Translations under genes and position numbers: made by a program
Assembly: GCA_036245805.1 (NCBI GenBank)
Contig: BTRK01000001.1
Coordinates: 5,766,001 to 5,830,000, forward strand
DNA: 64,000 nt
Origin: Pristionchus mayeri
Taxonomy: Eukaryota > Nematoda > Chromadorea > Rhabditida > Neodiplogasteridae
Direction of reading: 5' to 3'
The notes under the pieces: generated by a model
The model's input: only the letters and a program-made list of their open reading frames with translations
Told to the model about the DNA's origin: nothing
Databases searched by the model: none
Part shown: positions 12,101 through 22,107 of the stretch, piece by piece
Position numbering within the stretch: position 1 is the first letter of the stretch
Layout: each line of letters opens with the position of its first letter

Positions 12101-13423
12101 GTAGTCGGCCTCACCGCACAACAGCACCTAGCGTAGTCGTATCTTGACGACTGTAAAATTTTTGACGTGGCTGGACATTTATTTTTCAACATGTACAGGA
12201 AACAACACAGATCTGATTATTGTTTTATTATGGCGCACCTAGACATGGCTCCTAGTAAAATGACTCTAGTCATTCTTAGTTTTCTCTCGCTAATGAGATC
12301 GATGAGAGAGCGCGCGGAGTGACGAAAGTCACGTCTTGCGAATTACTCAGAAGGAGGCCCAAGTCGAAATCGTCCATGCTTTATCCTTGGGTGCCTCCCC
12401 TACGCTAAAGTGAATGAAAATTTGGATCCAGTCCTGAATCCAACTTTTTCCGCCTTGGATTCAACTTGTAAAGTCATCTTTGCGTAGGGGGGGGGGCACC
12501 CAAGGATAGAACAGGGCTGATTCCCACTTGGCGCCTCCTCCTGAGTAAGCGACCGACTCACCGTGTAGACGATGAAGGAGACCGCATAGAGCGTGTGCAT
12601 TGTGCGATCTGTAATATGATATATAATAATATTGGAAGATTACAACATTGTTTGAATCACAAGCATTATAAATTTCAAAAATATGTTTCAGGTGCTCATG
12701 AAACAACTTTGAGAGCAAGGTGGGTTGATAGAAGGCACTTGCTTTTCAGAATAACACAATTCAAACTCTTCAATTGAACAGCGTTGCGACCACATCTTTC
12801 CCAATTGCAAGAAGCAAATTTGAGTGCGAGAACATGCATTTCACAATATTTTTAGCATTTGACGCTCTTTTTGTGCATATTACATCGACTAATAAAGAGC
12901 TCGCAGGACGAAAAGAAACATTTCTCGCGAACACGGATGTCCAATGCACTAGAGTTCGATAACTGGGGCTTCGCATCTTCATGTCTCACAAATTGAATTG
13001 GACTGAATTGAATTGCACGTCCAATGCTCTCTCGCCACGTGACTGGTTTAGAATGTGTGAAGAAGGAAGGAAGCGCGAGATCAGTTCTCGAACTGTCGGA
13101 CACACTAGTTATGGCTAGGGTTCCCTTATTGGAAATTCTTTGTATCATTTTCAGATATGTTTCACATGCACTATACATATGACCTATATAGCGAACATGA
13201 AACATATCTAAAATGTTACACAAAAAATCCAATGAGAGAACCCTAGTTGTGGCTTCTCGATTAAATACCCTATTCATTAGATGTGCTCTTTCGCTGCTCT
13301 GGCAAACGAGAGGAAGGTACAAGGACATTCCAACAGCTCACCTTTCAGCATCGGTAACCCCGGAGAGGCCGAGGCGAAGCCCGACGTGTACAGGGTGTTG
13401 AGCAACGCGAGGACGTTGCCCTG
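2413..13423 (-). CDS. Multi-pass membrane protein gene, at least 16 exons, both ends incomplete
   Basis: Minus-strand exons, high to low: 13342-13423, 12562-12608, 11904-11947, 11509-11602, 11263-11361, 10360-10416, 10147-10197, 9931-10044, 9444-9517, 7493-7574, 7259-7327, 3350-3410, 3046-3103, 2761-2808, 2554-2605, 2413-2499. Every GT donor and AG acceptor joins in phase, giving about 373 codons without a stop. At least six hydrophobic segments are visible, including SFIVYTVNIVADW, LVIALVICVVAGSMITG and a segment with HDAPM. A Cys-rich loop (SCCAPCCYHYTC) lies between two late membrane segments, an arrangement seen in prominins, but I do not recognise the family. Alternatively, if the donor at 7492 is not used, the frame stops at TAA 7484-7486 and the exons below 7330 form a second gene. 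The first exons above 13423 were not found, and the gene runs into the LINE at 2395. Confidence 0.6.
2854..2973. repeat. Small palindromic element (MITE-like hairpin)
   Basis: The sequence GAACACTCAAC near 2854 returns inverted as GTTGAGTGTTC near 2962, with inner pairs such as TGAAAC against GTTTCA. It lies between exons of the membrane gene. It resembles in plan the other short TGAAAC-containing hairpins in this window, but is too diverged to assign to the same family. Confidence 0.45.
3138..3180 (+). repeat. (TC)n microsatellite
   Basis: An almost perfect run of about 20 TC dinucleotides in the intron between two membrane-gene exons. It produces serine/leucine or arginine/glutamate reading frames on the two strands that are not genes. 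Confidence 0.95.
3690..7240. mobile_element. Large nested foldback (inverted-repeat) region with Tc1-like ends
   Basis: The left arm (about 3736-5100) returns inverted in the right arm (about 5890-7239); the dyad centre is near 5895. The end motif ACAGTACCGTCGGAAAG occurs at 3691, at 3813 and inverted near 7141-7159, and TA lies outside the 3814 and 7158 ends, as in Tc1/mariner elements. The left arm is longer because it contains an extra palindrome (about 4383-4593) and a tandem partial copy (4606-5120 against 5121-5490). Mirror-image ORFs occur in both arms (4771-4995 and 6174-6407), so they follow from the inverted repeat and are not genes. The region lies in the intron between 3411 and 7258 of the membrane gene. 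I see no transposase. Confidence 0.85.
4383..4593. repeat. Palindrome inserted inside the larger foldback
   Basis: GC-rich arms (GGCCCGCGGCGGGCG on the left, GCACGCCGCGG on the right) are separated by a short loop near 4470-4510. The matching position in the opposite arm of the host foldback (6560-6600) lacks this block, so it looks like a later insertion into one arm or a lineage-specific expansion. Confidence 0.7.
7640..8232. repeat. Foldback element, about 0.6 kb
   Basis: Bases from about 7640 (TATGAGAGGAATCGCGAGAG) return inverted at 8205-8230, with long imperfect arms and a centre near 7935. It sits in the intron 7575-9443 of the membrane gene and its right end overlaps the left end of the next palindrome. 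I see no coding sequence in it. Confidence 0.8.
8228..9225. repeat. Foldback element, about 1 kb, adjoining the previous one
   Basis: The left arm 8228-8475 (ATAGATTCAACAACTCGTAG onward) returns inverted at 8970-9215, and the inner arms continue to a centre near 8725. Open frames on both strands are mirror shadows of each other. The CATATGAG sequence at the join with the preceding palindrome is shared, as if one element had inserted at or near the end of the other. Confidence 0.8.
10638..10710 (+). tRNA. tRNA-Tyr (GTA), no intron
   Basis: The 73-nt cloverleaf has an A box TAGCTCAGTTGGTAGAGC, anticodon loop with GTA, B box GGTTCGAATCC and the C1-G72 pair expected of eukaryotic tRNA-Tyr. The acceptor stem has one mismatch (CCAGGCA against TGGCTGG). 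A TTTTT run follows at about 10714 and could end Pol III transcription. It faces the tRNA-like copy at 10824-10896. Confidence 0.7.
10824..10896 (-). pseudogene. tRNA-Tyr-like copy, probably degenerate
   Basis: Read on the minus strand it matches the other tRNA-Tyr units, including anticodon GTA. Its T-loop/B box reads GGTTCAGATCC, and the acceptor stem carries a change (TGGGTGG). It is convergent with the copy at 10638, giving a long stem if transcribed together. Its 5' flank (10897-10960) matches the flank of the intronic tRNA at 38273. Confidence 0.6.
12345..12552. repeat. Foldback element beside an exon
   Basis: GGAGGCCCAAGTC near 12352 and TATCCTTGGGTGCC near 12382 return inverted as GGCACCCAAGGATA and ACTTGGCGCCTCCT at 12496-12541. 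A run of about nine G lies in the right arm. The right end is within about 10 bp of the exon 12562-12608 splice donor of the membrane gene. Confidence 0.7.
13115..13246. repeat. CTAGGGTTC-ended hairpin MITE, copy a
   Basis: The ends CTAGGGTTCC and GAACCCTAG are inverted repeats, and the inner arms contain ATATGTTTCA against TGAAACATAT around an A/T-rich loop. Related copies lie at about 19943-20072, 20173-20326, 24348-24500 and 61924-62054. Confidence 0.75.
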
Positions 13424-13429
13424 CTGAAA

Positions 13430-15120
13430 TGTATTAAATGGTTTAAAGTGATCTCTAAATTAACAAAAATCTAATACAAAATTGGATTGTTTGAAAAGAA
13501 ATGGAGTAGAAATCATAGGGCGTCATAGGGCCAAAAATTGAACAAAGGAAGAAATATGATGCCTTCATTGAGGAGGGCGAGGCGATCTTCTTCATCCTTC
13601 TCCACTTGACCTCTGCTGCTATCCAGCCAGCCTAATGACCTGGAAATCTCAAATAATCCTTAGACAAAGACAACAGTTGATGAGTCGTGATGAACGCCTA
13701 ATGATTTGCAAAAGGGAAATGGCTCAACATATATGTCAAATATCTTGGAATGACGGCATTTCGCTTCACTCCCGGTTACGATAGGAGGGGCCTAATGGAC
13801 TGGAAATGAGACACCGTCTCGAAAACAATGATTCGACTTGAGCAAGCGGACAGAGGATGGTGACTCTGAAGATCAAATGGCCTGGAAATTAGGGATTACC
13901 GTAAGAAGAAATGACACTATTCGTTCTGTCTGCCCTCTTTCTTGCTATGCTAGTGGTAGAGCACGTAGATGATATTCCTTGCGAAATCAGCCGAATTGAA
14001 TGTAAGAATCTCGTATAAACGAAGCAGAAAAATGCTCGTGATGTCTTTCAAATGGACTGGAAATGAGGCCGGATGACTTAGAGTCGAGTGGTCCAATTCT
14101 CCGATTCTTCGCTCAGGATCATGTAATTTTCCCCAGACCTATTCCGATCAGTTACGATCGACAACAAAAATAAAGCACTCAAGAACCAACGATTTCGAAA
14201 ACGATTAACCACATTTCCTTGAGGCTCGATGAGCAAAAACAACAGTAAGCGACCAAGAACGGAGAAACCAATACGCTTCTTCCTCCCTCTCTTCCATTCT
14301 TTAATTCCCGGCCCAGATTCACTCCCATTATGTCTAATTCTCTCAATGAAAGCCGCTCTCTGGCCACTCTTGGCGTCTATAGAGTTGGCGAGTCTGAGAT
14401 GGCTGGTAGCAATGGCTTTTCTCCATCTATAGCCACTCATAGCGACAAGAGATAGCACCATATCGAGAGATACTAGCATCGAGGCCTCTTCTCCCATTAT
14501 CCGGTCCTACTTCTCTCCATTGGGCGCTCTCTCTCTGACCCATTTTAAGGACGAGAGAGCGTTCAAAATCGAGAGAGCGGAAGTCCATTTCCGGTGCTTC
14601 GCGTGACGAAGACTCGCGGAGTCTTGCTTCTCTTTATTCTGCGCCGACTCGAGTTGAGATCGAGAGTGGAGATGACGACTAGTTAGGCCTAATTGAGAAG
14701 GGCAAGGGATGAGGGAAGTGAGAAAAGGGAGATGGGCTGTAGTTCCGGTCCCTTCAGTACTATTGTACTTCATTGGTCTTATGCATATGTCTACAATTTT
14801 GATAATCTACTCTCTTTGAGACAGTGAGAAAAATGAAGAGACACTTAGCCGAATAACGATCCTACTGGGTATTCTGGAGAAAATTCAAAGGGAATCGAAT
14901 TAAAAGCTCGTCTCTCTTCCTGTCCTAATTGGGACAAGGAAAGAAAGGGAAGGGATAAGGGTGGGGGAGGCATGAGCTGTAATTCCGGTCCTTCCAACAC
15001 TGCTGCATTCTTTGAAATGTTCCACTGATTTATTTGAAATTGAAAGGTAGAGAACTGGTACGTTTCAATTGGTAAATTGAAAGTTTATCAACAAGATTGC
15101 ATATTCACAATGTATGGTGC
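13430..15120. other. No supported gene; short repeated motif and CTCTC-rich hairpins
   Basis: The phrase TGGACTGGAAATGA or a close variant recurs at about 13640, 13796, 13877 and 14050. From about 14475 to 14600 CTCTC/GAGAG-rich sequence forms hairpins like those in the 20-31 kb array. The missing 5' exons of the membrane gene could lie here, but I could not identify any with joining phase. Open frames in the region show no recognisable domain. Confidence 0.5.
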
Positions 15121-15126
15121 ATGCTA

Positions 15127-16702
15127 TCAATCCTTCGTTACATCCTTCTCCATTCTTGAGATTGGCTCCACTGTAAAGATGTGACGAGATACTGAAAGTA
15201 TACTATATTGTGTGAGGAATGTCGAAGTTACCTTTAATCAAGTATTCATCAGAAATCTTCCTAGATCTTCTAACAGCACAAGAGGTTTCCAGCCAGATTA
15301 ACTTCCCTAGCTTTGGTAATTTCTGGAAAAAATTGTTAAAGCTTTCCATAACCTCTCTCGTGCAGTCGTTTCATGAACAAAATGTCATTGAGATATAAAA
15401 ATACTAAAAAACTACAAATTGTGAATTGCCGAAATCTTGTTTGACATGCAAAAATTTGAGCATCAGAAGTTGATCCAACCTCTTTTAGTGCGTCAACTTC
15501 TTCGTTTTGGAGGAAATGACGATAGAAATCATTCGCAATCTCTAGTTTCTCAACGTTATTCGAGAAAATATCTATGATAATCTCCACCCAATCGCCATCG
15601 TGGATTCCCATCAAATACTTGCTTCCTACGTGAATATTAGAAACAAGTCCCTGGGAGATCTTGATAGACCGAAGGATTCGCGACAGTCTCATCAAAAAGT
15701 TCACTGAATTGTCGAGTTTAGTATTGAAATAATAGTATTTGTGGAAAAACTAAAACAAAAGTTATGATTGGAGAAAAAGTTATGATTGAAATAACAGTAT
15801 TTGTGGAAAAACTTGACTCACGAGGATCGATTAAGTTGGTGTCCCTCACTTCAATAGATAGATGGTACACATTGAGTGAACTGATCAGTCTCATGAGATA
15901 TTCACTGCAAAAACATGTACTCAAGAACAAATGCAGTGATATTATGTGAGAGCGCAAAGGGATGTCATTATACATTTTTTTTTTTAATTTCACACATTAA
16001 TAATCGCGTTAATAATGAATGAGCTGTGCGTATTTTCCGCAATTATACTCTAAATGTAAGAAGAATATCATGACACCATTTTAAAACACATTCTACTGTA
16101 ACAGTACACATCGTCATTAGAGGGAGTTCCGAGTCCAATGTAGAGTCGTCGACAGCGCATTCCATCCAGGACTTTCGAGTGTTTTCCCAGGGGATTCCAA
16201 TCATTGTTGTTTTCCAAATGCAACTCATCGATTTGACTTCCGATAATGTCGATCAATACTTCCACAGTACTACCTATATTATCTCCCAAATGTTGCATAT
16301 ACAGATAATATTGCTGAAATATTTAGCTTATAAATGGAATCAAGGTGTAAATACGATATATTTCACACGGATTACTTAAAAAATGTAGGAAATAAGATCA
16401 CTTTAATAAGAAATCGTAAAAGAACTCACAAAACAGTCTCGCTCTTTGAATCTATTGATCTCAACTTCTTCCGATTTTCGGAGCTTTAAGCGAATCTCAA
16501 ACAGATCGGAATGGGTGTATTCGGAATGGGTGGAATGAAACCAATATTCCGATTGAAAGAATGCTATTCGGATCGTGACCCTCAATATACTTTTTATATC
16601 ATCTTGACTTGGCTATTTACACACCCATGAGCCCAGCGAAAGGCATTTAACGATTGGAATTGTTGCCCGTTGCATAGCATATTCATAAGTGAGCGACTTC
16701 AT
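15127..16702 (-). CDS. F-box/FTH-like (DUF38-type) protein, 7 exons, about 313 aa
   Basis: Exons on the minus strand: 16623-16702 (ATG at 16702), 16430-16589, 16075-16313, 15822-15904, 15480-15703, 15232-15322 and 15127-15191 (TGA). All phases join without a stop. Length and texture match the nematode F-box proteins with an FTH/FBA-type C-terminal part: an N-terminal F-box-like stretch (MKSLTYEYAMQRATIPIVKC), then alternating hydrophobic beta-like segments such as GDNIGSTVEVLIDII, and a late LPKLGKLIWLETS segment. Members are thought to present substrates to SCF ubiquitin ligases. The first intron would be only 33 nt with an AAAAAG acceptor, so the exon 1 junction is the weakest part. The family assignment is by recognition, not by search. 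Confidence 0.65.
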
Positions 16703-16752
16703 CGTTTGAGACACCTAAAGAGTTTTTATTTGAAAGAAAATACATATCAATA

Positions 16753-18043
16753 CAGGGTGTCCAAAAAGTATTGTTACACGGATAAAACCATGTATCTTTC
16801 TTTAAAAGCAACATAGACAACTCAAACGGGGCACAGTATTTATCAGTGACCATATGAACATAACAATGCACGATCACTCGATCTGGCCTCCATTGGCCGC
16901 GATGACCTCTCTGAGACGACGAGGGACCGAGTCGATGACGGCCCGCAGGTAAGGGACGTCGATCTTCTCCCATGCCTTGAGAAGGGCTGCCTTGAGGGAA
17001 TCGCGGTTCTTGTGGCGAGTAGAGCAGGCCTCCTTCTCCAACACTGACCAAATGCTGAAGTCCAGAGGGTTGAGATCGGGGGAGTTCGAGGGCCATTCCT
17101 CACTCGAGATGAAGTCGGGCAGATGGGCGCGACACCATGCCTGCGTCACTTTTGCCGAGTGAGCAGGCGCTGAATCCTGTTGGAAGGTCCAGCGAGCCCC
17201 TTTGAAGTGGGAGCGGGACCAGGGGAGAAGGGCCTTCTGGAGAATTGCCCTGGTGTAGTACTCCTTGTTGATCTTGACCCCGGGATCCACGAACACGAGA
17301 GGAGTCTTGCCCGTCGAGCACACACCAGCCCAAACCATCAGTGCCTGGGGGTGGGCAATGCGAGAGATGGTTCTACCTCTGGCGTCAGCTTGCTGAGGAG
17401 ACTTGGCGATGATCCTGGTGTTCTGACTGTTGTAGACCTCCTCGACTGAGAACAGCTTCTCGTCAGAGTAAACGGTAGTCAAGTGCTCCCCACGATCGGC
17501 CCGCTGAAGGAGCAGCTTGCATCTCTTCAGGCGCTTCTGCTTGTGGACATCAGTGAGGCCATGGCCCTTTCTCATCTTGTAGGGGTAGGACTTGAGAAGA
17601 GAATGAACGATGGCACACACGGATCCTTTGGAGATCTTGAGATCCTTACCCATCTTCCTGATGGATCGTTTGGCATTGCGATTCACTCTCTTCTCCACGA
17701 TTCTCCTGTTCTTCTGAGTGAGAGCGGTCTTGGGTCTTCCTGATCTTGGACGGTCCTTCGCAGTGCCCAACTGCTTGAAACGGGAGATGGTGCGATAGAC
17801 TGTCATTCGGGAAATACGAAGCTTCCTCCTGATGGAATCTGGGGGGTCGCCGAGGGTCCAAAGGTTGATAATAGTTTGACGATAGCGATTTGGACGAACC
17901 ATGACTATGGTAAACTAATTAGTAGGTTCCCTCAACGCACCGAAGGGTGGGCTCAAACGTGTTATTACAGGTTTTGACAACTCGACCTACATGTTAAAAA
18001 AATTCGCGTTTCAAAAGTGTAACAATACTTTTTGGACACCCTG
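16753..18043 (-). mobile_element. DD37D (maT-type) mariner element, apparently complete
   Basis: Perfect 27-bp terminal inverted repeats (16753-16779 and 18017-18043, starting CAGGGTGTCCAAAAAGTATT) are bounded by TA on both sides (16751-16752, 18044-18045), the target duplication of Tc1/mariner elements. The 1291-bp element encodes one uninterrupted transposase on the minus strand. The intact repeats and ORF suggest a recent arrival. Confidence 0.95.
16874..17902 (-). CDS. Tc1/mariner-superfamily transposase, DD37D type, 342 aa
   Basis: The protein begins with paired helix-turn-helix DNA-binding domains (about residues 1-110, with LGDPPDSIRRKLRISRMTVY and GRPKTAL). The DDE catalytic domain follows: first Asp in VYSDEKLF (about residue 146), second in QQDSAPAHS (about 242), third in NSPDLNPLDFSIW. 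The second and third acidic residues are separated by 37 residues, which defines the maT-like DD37D group rather than DD34D mariner or Tc1 (DD34E). It cuts and pastes DNA between the terminal repeats. No frameshift or stop is present, so it could be active. ATG at 17902 is the only start that keeps the first helix-turn-helix. Confidence 0.93.
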   Translation of the reverse strand: MVRPNRYRQTIINLWTLGDPPDSIRRKLRISRMTVYRTISRFKQLGTAKDRPRSGRPKTALTQKNRRIVEKRVNRNAKRSIRKMGKDLKISKGSVCAIVHSLLKSYPYKMRKGHGLTDVHKQKRLKRCKLLLQRADRGEHLTTVYSDEKLFSVEEVYNSQNTRIIAKSPQQADARGRTISRIAHPQALMVWAGVCSTGKTPLVFVDPGVKINKEYYTRAILQKALLPWSRSHFKGARWTFQQDSAPAHSAKVTQAWCRAHLPDFISSEEWPSNSPDLNPLDFSIWSVLEKEACSTRHKNRDSLKAALLKAWEKIDVPYLRAVIDSVPRRLREVIAANGGQIE

Positions 18044-18064
18044 TAGTACATGAACTGCTTAGTG

Positions 18065-19519
18065 CAGTACCGTGCAAAAGTCTCGCAACAAATTTGTTGT
18101 TGTCATAACTTCGTTCAAAATGGAGCTAGAGACTTATTGTTGGAAGCATTCGAGAGGTGAATATCAGTAGAACATAGTCATATGGTACATGATATGAAAC
18201 ATATTTATAGCGGGTTTCTGAATTTAATTATCGGTATCACAATTTTAACCTATTTTTTTAAAACTCAGCCGTAAGCCATTGTTCTCTCGTACGAACTGTG
18301 GTGAAAGTGTAACCATTGATGTTTACAATCCACTATCTGGCTTGCTCGTTGCGCATCGGAAAGAGCAAATATATCGATTTTCCGAGACCTCCGAGATATG
18401 TTTCAACGGCTATATTTTCGCTCCCAGTTGAGCGATAGGGCCCCTATTTCGCAGCTACTATGCACTAGTAATGTAGAAACATTTTACCAAGTTTGATAGT
18501 GAACAGACAACAAATTGGAAAAATCGAAAAATTTGGGACTCGAATTTTCATGCATATGGAGACGAACTTTAACGCTATCGAAAAAATCTGATTTCTGGCA
18601 TCTTTATGTAGAATCTATTAATGAATAAGTGTGCGAAATGGTGAAGTGTATTGATATGTCCAGCACGTTTTACAACCCAATAATCGCAGAAAATCAGATA
18701 GTCATGAGCATTAATACAAGGTACAAAGTAAAATTGAATCTTGTTAAAATTGCATAAAACGCGTCTAACAGCTTTGCAAGTCCTAGATATGCACATTTCC
18801 CATTGAATTGGAGCCAATTTTAAAGAAACTCTCCCGTTAAGCTAGGCCGACTTTCGAAACGGACGATTTTTGACGACTTTGGCCGTTCTGACTCTCTGTG
18901 GTTATTGGGCTGTAAAATGTGCTGGACAAATTATCTCACTTCGTGATTCCGCACACTTATTCATTATTAGATTCTAAATAAATGTAGAAGAAATCGGATT
19001 TTTTCGATAGCGTTAAAGGTCGTCTCCACATGCATGAAAATTCGAGTCCCACATTTTTCGATTTTTCCAATTTGTTGTCTGTTCACTATGAAACTTGGTA
19101 AAATGTTTCTACATTACTAGTGTATAGTAGCTGCGAAATAGGGACCCTATCGCTCAACTGGGAGCGAAGATATAGCCGTTGAAACACATCTCGGAGGTCT
19201 CGGAAAATCGATATATTTGATCTTTCCGATGCGCAACCAGCCAGCCAGATAGTGGATTGTAAACATCAATGGTTATACATTCATCATAGTTCGTACGAGA
19301 CAACATCGACTTACGGCTGAGTTTCAAAAAATACATTAAAATTGTCATACCGAAAATTAAATTCAGAAACCAGCGATAAATATATTTCAGATGATGTGCC
19401 ATATGACTATGTTCTCCTGATGTTCAGCTCTCGAATGCTTCCAACCATAAGTCTCTAGCTCAATTTTGAACGTGGTTATGACAACAACAAATTTGTTGCG
19501 AGACTCTTGCACGGTACTG
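18065..19519. mobile_element. Foldback element with Tc1-like ends, 1.45 kb
   Basis: The left end CAGTACCGTGCAAAAGTC returns inverted at the right end (CTTGCACGGTACTG), the arms pair across almost the whole length, and the centre is near 18793. The right end is followed by TA. The termini resemble those of Tc1-group elements and share the CAGTACCGT start with the 3690-7240 foldback. No transposase is present, so it looks non-autonomous. ORFs near 18575 and 19154 are mirror shadows. Confidence 0.85.
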
Positions 19520-19942
19520 TATATGATTCCATCTATTCAGACTCTGATTTTTCTGTATTTCAGAGTTGAGATTGGTGAAAAATCTACGTAATTTTTTACA
19601 CTTCGAATATACGATCGCTCACCACGTTCAGATTGTAGACTGATTCTAGTGCATAATCGATTATCATCCGGAAGAGTTCACGAGGCAATCTCTCGAGATG
19701 GGACATTTATATGTCCCTTGAAAAATACACCCAATGGTCCTGAATAATTAACCGCGGTGAGATCGCAAGGCCCATCATTCAAACATCGAATAATCAATAC
19801 AACAATGCAAACCGGGATAAAATGAGGAACGAATGAGAGGTTTTGAGTTTGTTCTGGCGTCTTCTTCCCACCGAAGTGTGAGTGGACCAACTTCGCCACT
19901 AGACATTAGACATTCGCCACTAGACACTAGACACCACTAGAC

Positions 19943-20072
19943 ACTCTTATTGGAAAATTGTTGCCACCTTTTCAGATATGCTTCAGGGGATCAATTCAGC
20001 TGATGAGCGTTTCTTTATTTAGTGCGCTAGAAACTAACACGAACATTCATCAAATATTTTCCAATAAGAGAA
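19943..20072. repeat. Hairpin MITE, copy e (CTCTTATTGGAAAAT ends)
   Basis: CTCTTATTGGAAAATT returns inverted as ATTTTCCAATAAGAG at about 20055-20070. This is the same TIR body (TTATTGGAAA) as copies a and d, with a more diverged centre. It is preceded by a small cluster of ACTAGACA direct repeats at 19905-19940. Confidence 0.6.
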
Positions 20073-20172
20073 ACCTACACATTGGAGCTCGAAATTTGGG
20101 TAATCGTCTCTTCATCGAATTCACTCTCTCGACCAGAGAGTGAGAAATGAAGAGGCAATTACCAGAATGTCG

Positions 20173-20326
20173 ACTAGAGTTCCGGAATTGGGCGTAATTG
20201 GGCGCCTTTTGAATCATTTTCGGATATGTTTCATGTACACTATATAGCTTACAAATATAACGCACACGAAACATATCTGAAAATGATTCAAAATATGCCC
20301 CATTACGCACAATTCCTGAACCCTAA
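20173..20326. repeat. CTAGGGTTC-ended hairpin MITE, copy b
   Basis: The arms TTTTGAATCATTTTCGGATA and its inverse near 20270-20300 flank an A/T-rich loop containing ACTATATAG. The outer arms carry ATTGGGCG against the inverted CCCCATTACGC. Its nearest relative is copy c at 24348. Confidence 0.7.
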
Positions 20327-22107
20327 TTTTGAACGACTTGGCAGCCTGGTGATGCATCAAATGGATTCTTCTGTGTATCTGAACGCTCGCATCTGTTAAT
20401 TCTGCAATCAATATCATCATTTGGATGCGATAGGGTGTGTACAATGAAAATATTGGAACGTATATTTTTAGAAATTAATCATTGCTAATACTAAGAACGT
20501 GCCAGTCACTAACTCAGTGCGAGATTTGATCGTTTATTGATATTATTATTATTGCAACGTTCTTCCTCGCCATCACTAACTGTATAAGCAATCACGCTCA
20601 ATGGATATCGTGTGAAACTCAACAGCTTCTCATATGCTCAAGCAAAGTTTATGGAACTGTAAAAGCAAATTTGAATTTTCAAATCTTCTCTGTGCCAGTT
20701 AGCAATGCTTGCAATTGAGGATATTGCCCACTAGCACTTCATTTTCCATCAAATAAATCGACCCATCCCTCTCCTCTCCGCAGTTGACCTATTGCTAATT
20801 ATTGCTTGGCTTACTGTATTTGGGTGATACTTTTCTAACGTCATCAGTGCCCTCCTACCGATTTCACAATCCGGACAAACGTACGGACACTGCGCTTTAA
20901 ATATAGGTATAGATTTGGAGAGAGTGAGATCGATGTTTTTCTATCAAAATTGGGCATTTATTTCTTGCTGAGGCTATTGCCAGTGCACTTTCGTTCCTAT
21001 TTTGTGTATCTTATCTCTCATATAATATAATTACTCATTATTGCTCTGATTTAATGTCTCATAGCCTTCCCCTTTGCTACTTAGTTGCGGCATCGTATTT
21101 TTCATGTACCTCATTTGCCACATATAATCTGTAATTTAATATACTTGCAAGAAATGCATGATAAATGATTGATTTATTGATTGATTGATCTCCGTTTTCC
21201 GGAGATATCCAATTGCGGGAATTCAAATACAACTAACTTCCGTTACAATGGACTGAAAGCCGCGACAGCCGCTATGTCGAAATGCTCTCTCTCTTGCCGA
21301 AGCTCGGAGGGAGGACGAGATCGCAGGAGTGAGACTGTCAGGACGCATAAGGCGAGAGAACATGCGATATGAAGATAATTATGTCATGTGTATAGGTAAT
21401 GAATCAGATCGTTAGTTTTCCAGGGCAACGTATTGTAAAGAGTGAAATGGCACCTTGAACAGTGCATGCATACCATATTGTATAACTGCATCATAAGTTT
21501 GCAATTCTCCGCGGAGCTAGAATCCAGACAGACTGCAGAGCCAGTACGCATCGAATGTAGGGCGAAGTTGATTCCTTATTGATATTTGTATTTTCACTCG
21601 CGTATCGACGCAACACTAGAAATGCAAACACTCACGCCTAATGAAAATCGTGTGAAACTTATCAGCTCTCAGGATGCTCAGCTAATTCGCCGAGTAGTAA
21701 AAGGCGCATTTCCAAACTCTCCAATCTAACCAGAATTTGTCGGGTTATTGTAATTTCTAGTAGCAATTCTTTGTTTATGTATCATACTGGATTTAGCGAC
21801 AGAGCATGGAGAGAGAGAGCTAGAGATCGATATTTTTGCGTCTACCTGATGTAGCAAGAGAGCACTGGGAATTGAGAGAGCGAGATCATCTTCTCTCCCT
21901 TTCGTCCCCACTGTCAAAGCTCGTAAACTGTCTCCATTGCCGAGGCTACGTGACAACCGCTCTCTTCGTTCCACACACTCTCTCGCAGGGGAATAGTATA
22001 TGTGATATAATGTTCACAATGGAGAGAGCAGCTGCCACTTTTCCTCTCGCATAGAGAGTTCCTCTACGCTGCGACGACTGCGTTTCGCTGGTCCCACCAT
22101 ATTTTTA

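Noticed and set aside
14078..14497. 139-aa minus-strand ORF, a possible 5' exon of the membrane gene
   Set aside because: It has no splice donor joining in phase to 13423, no membrane or known domain, and lies in CTCTC-rich repeat.
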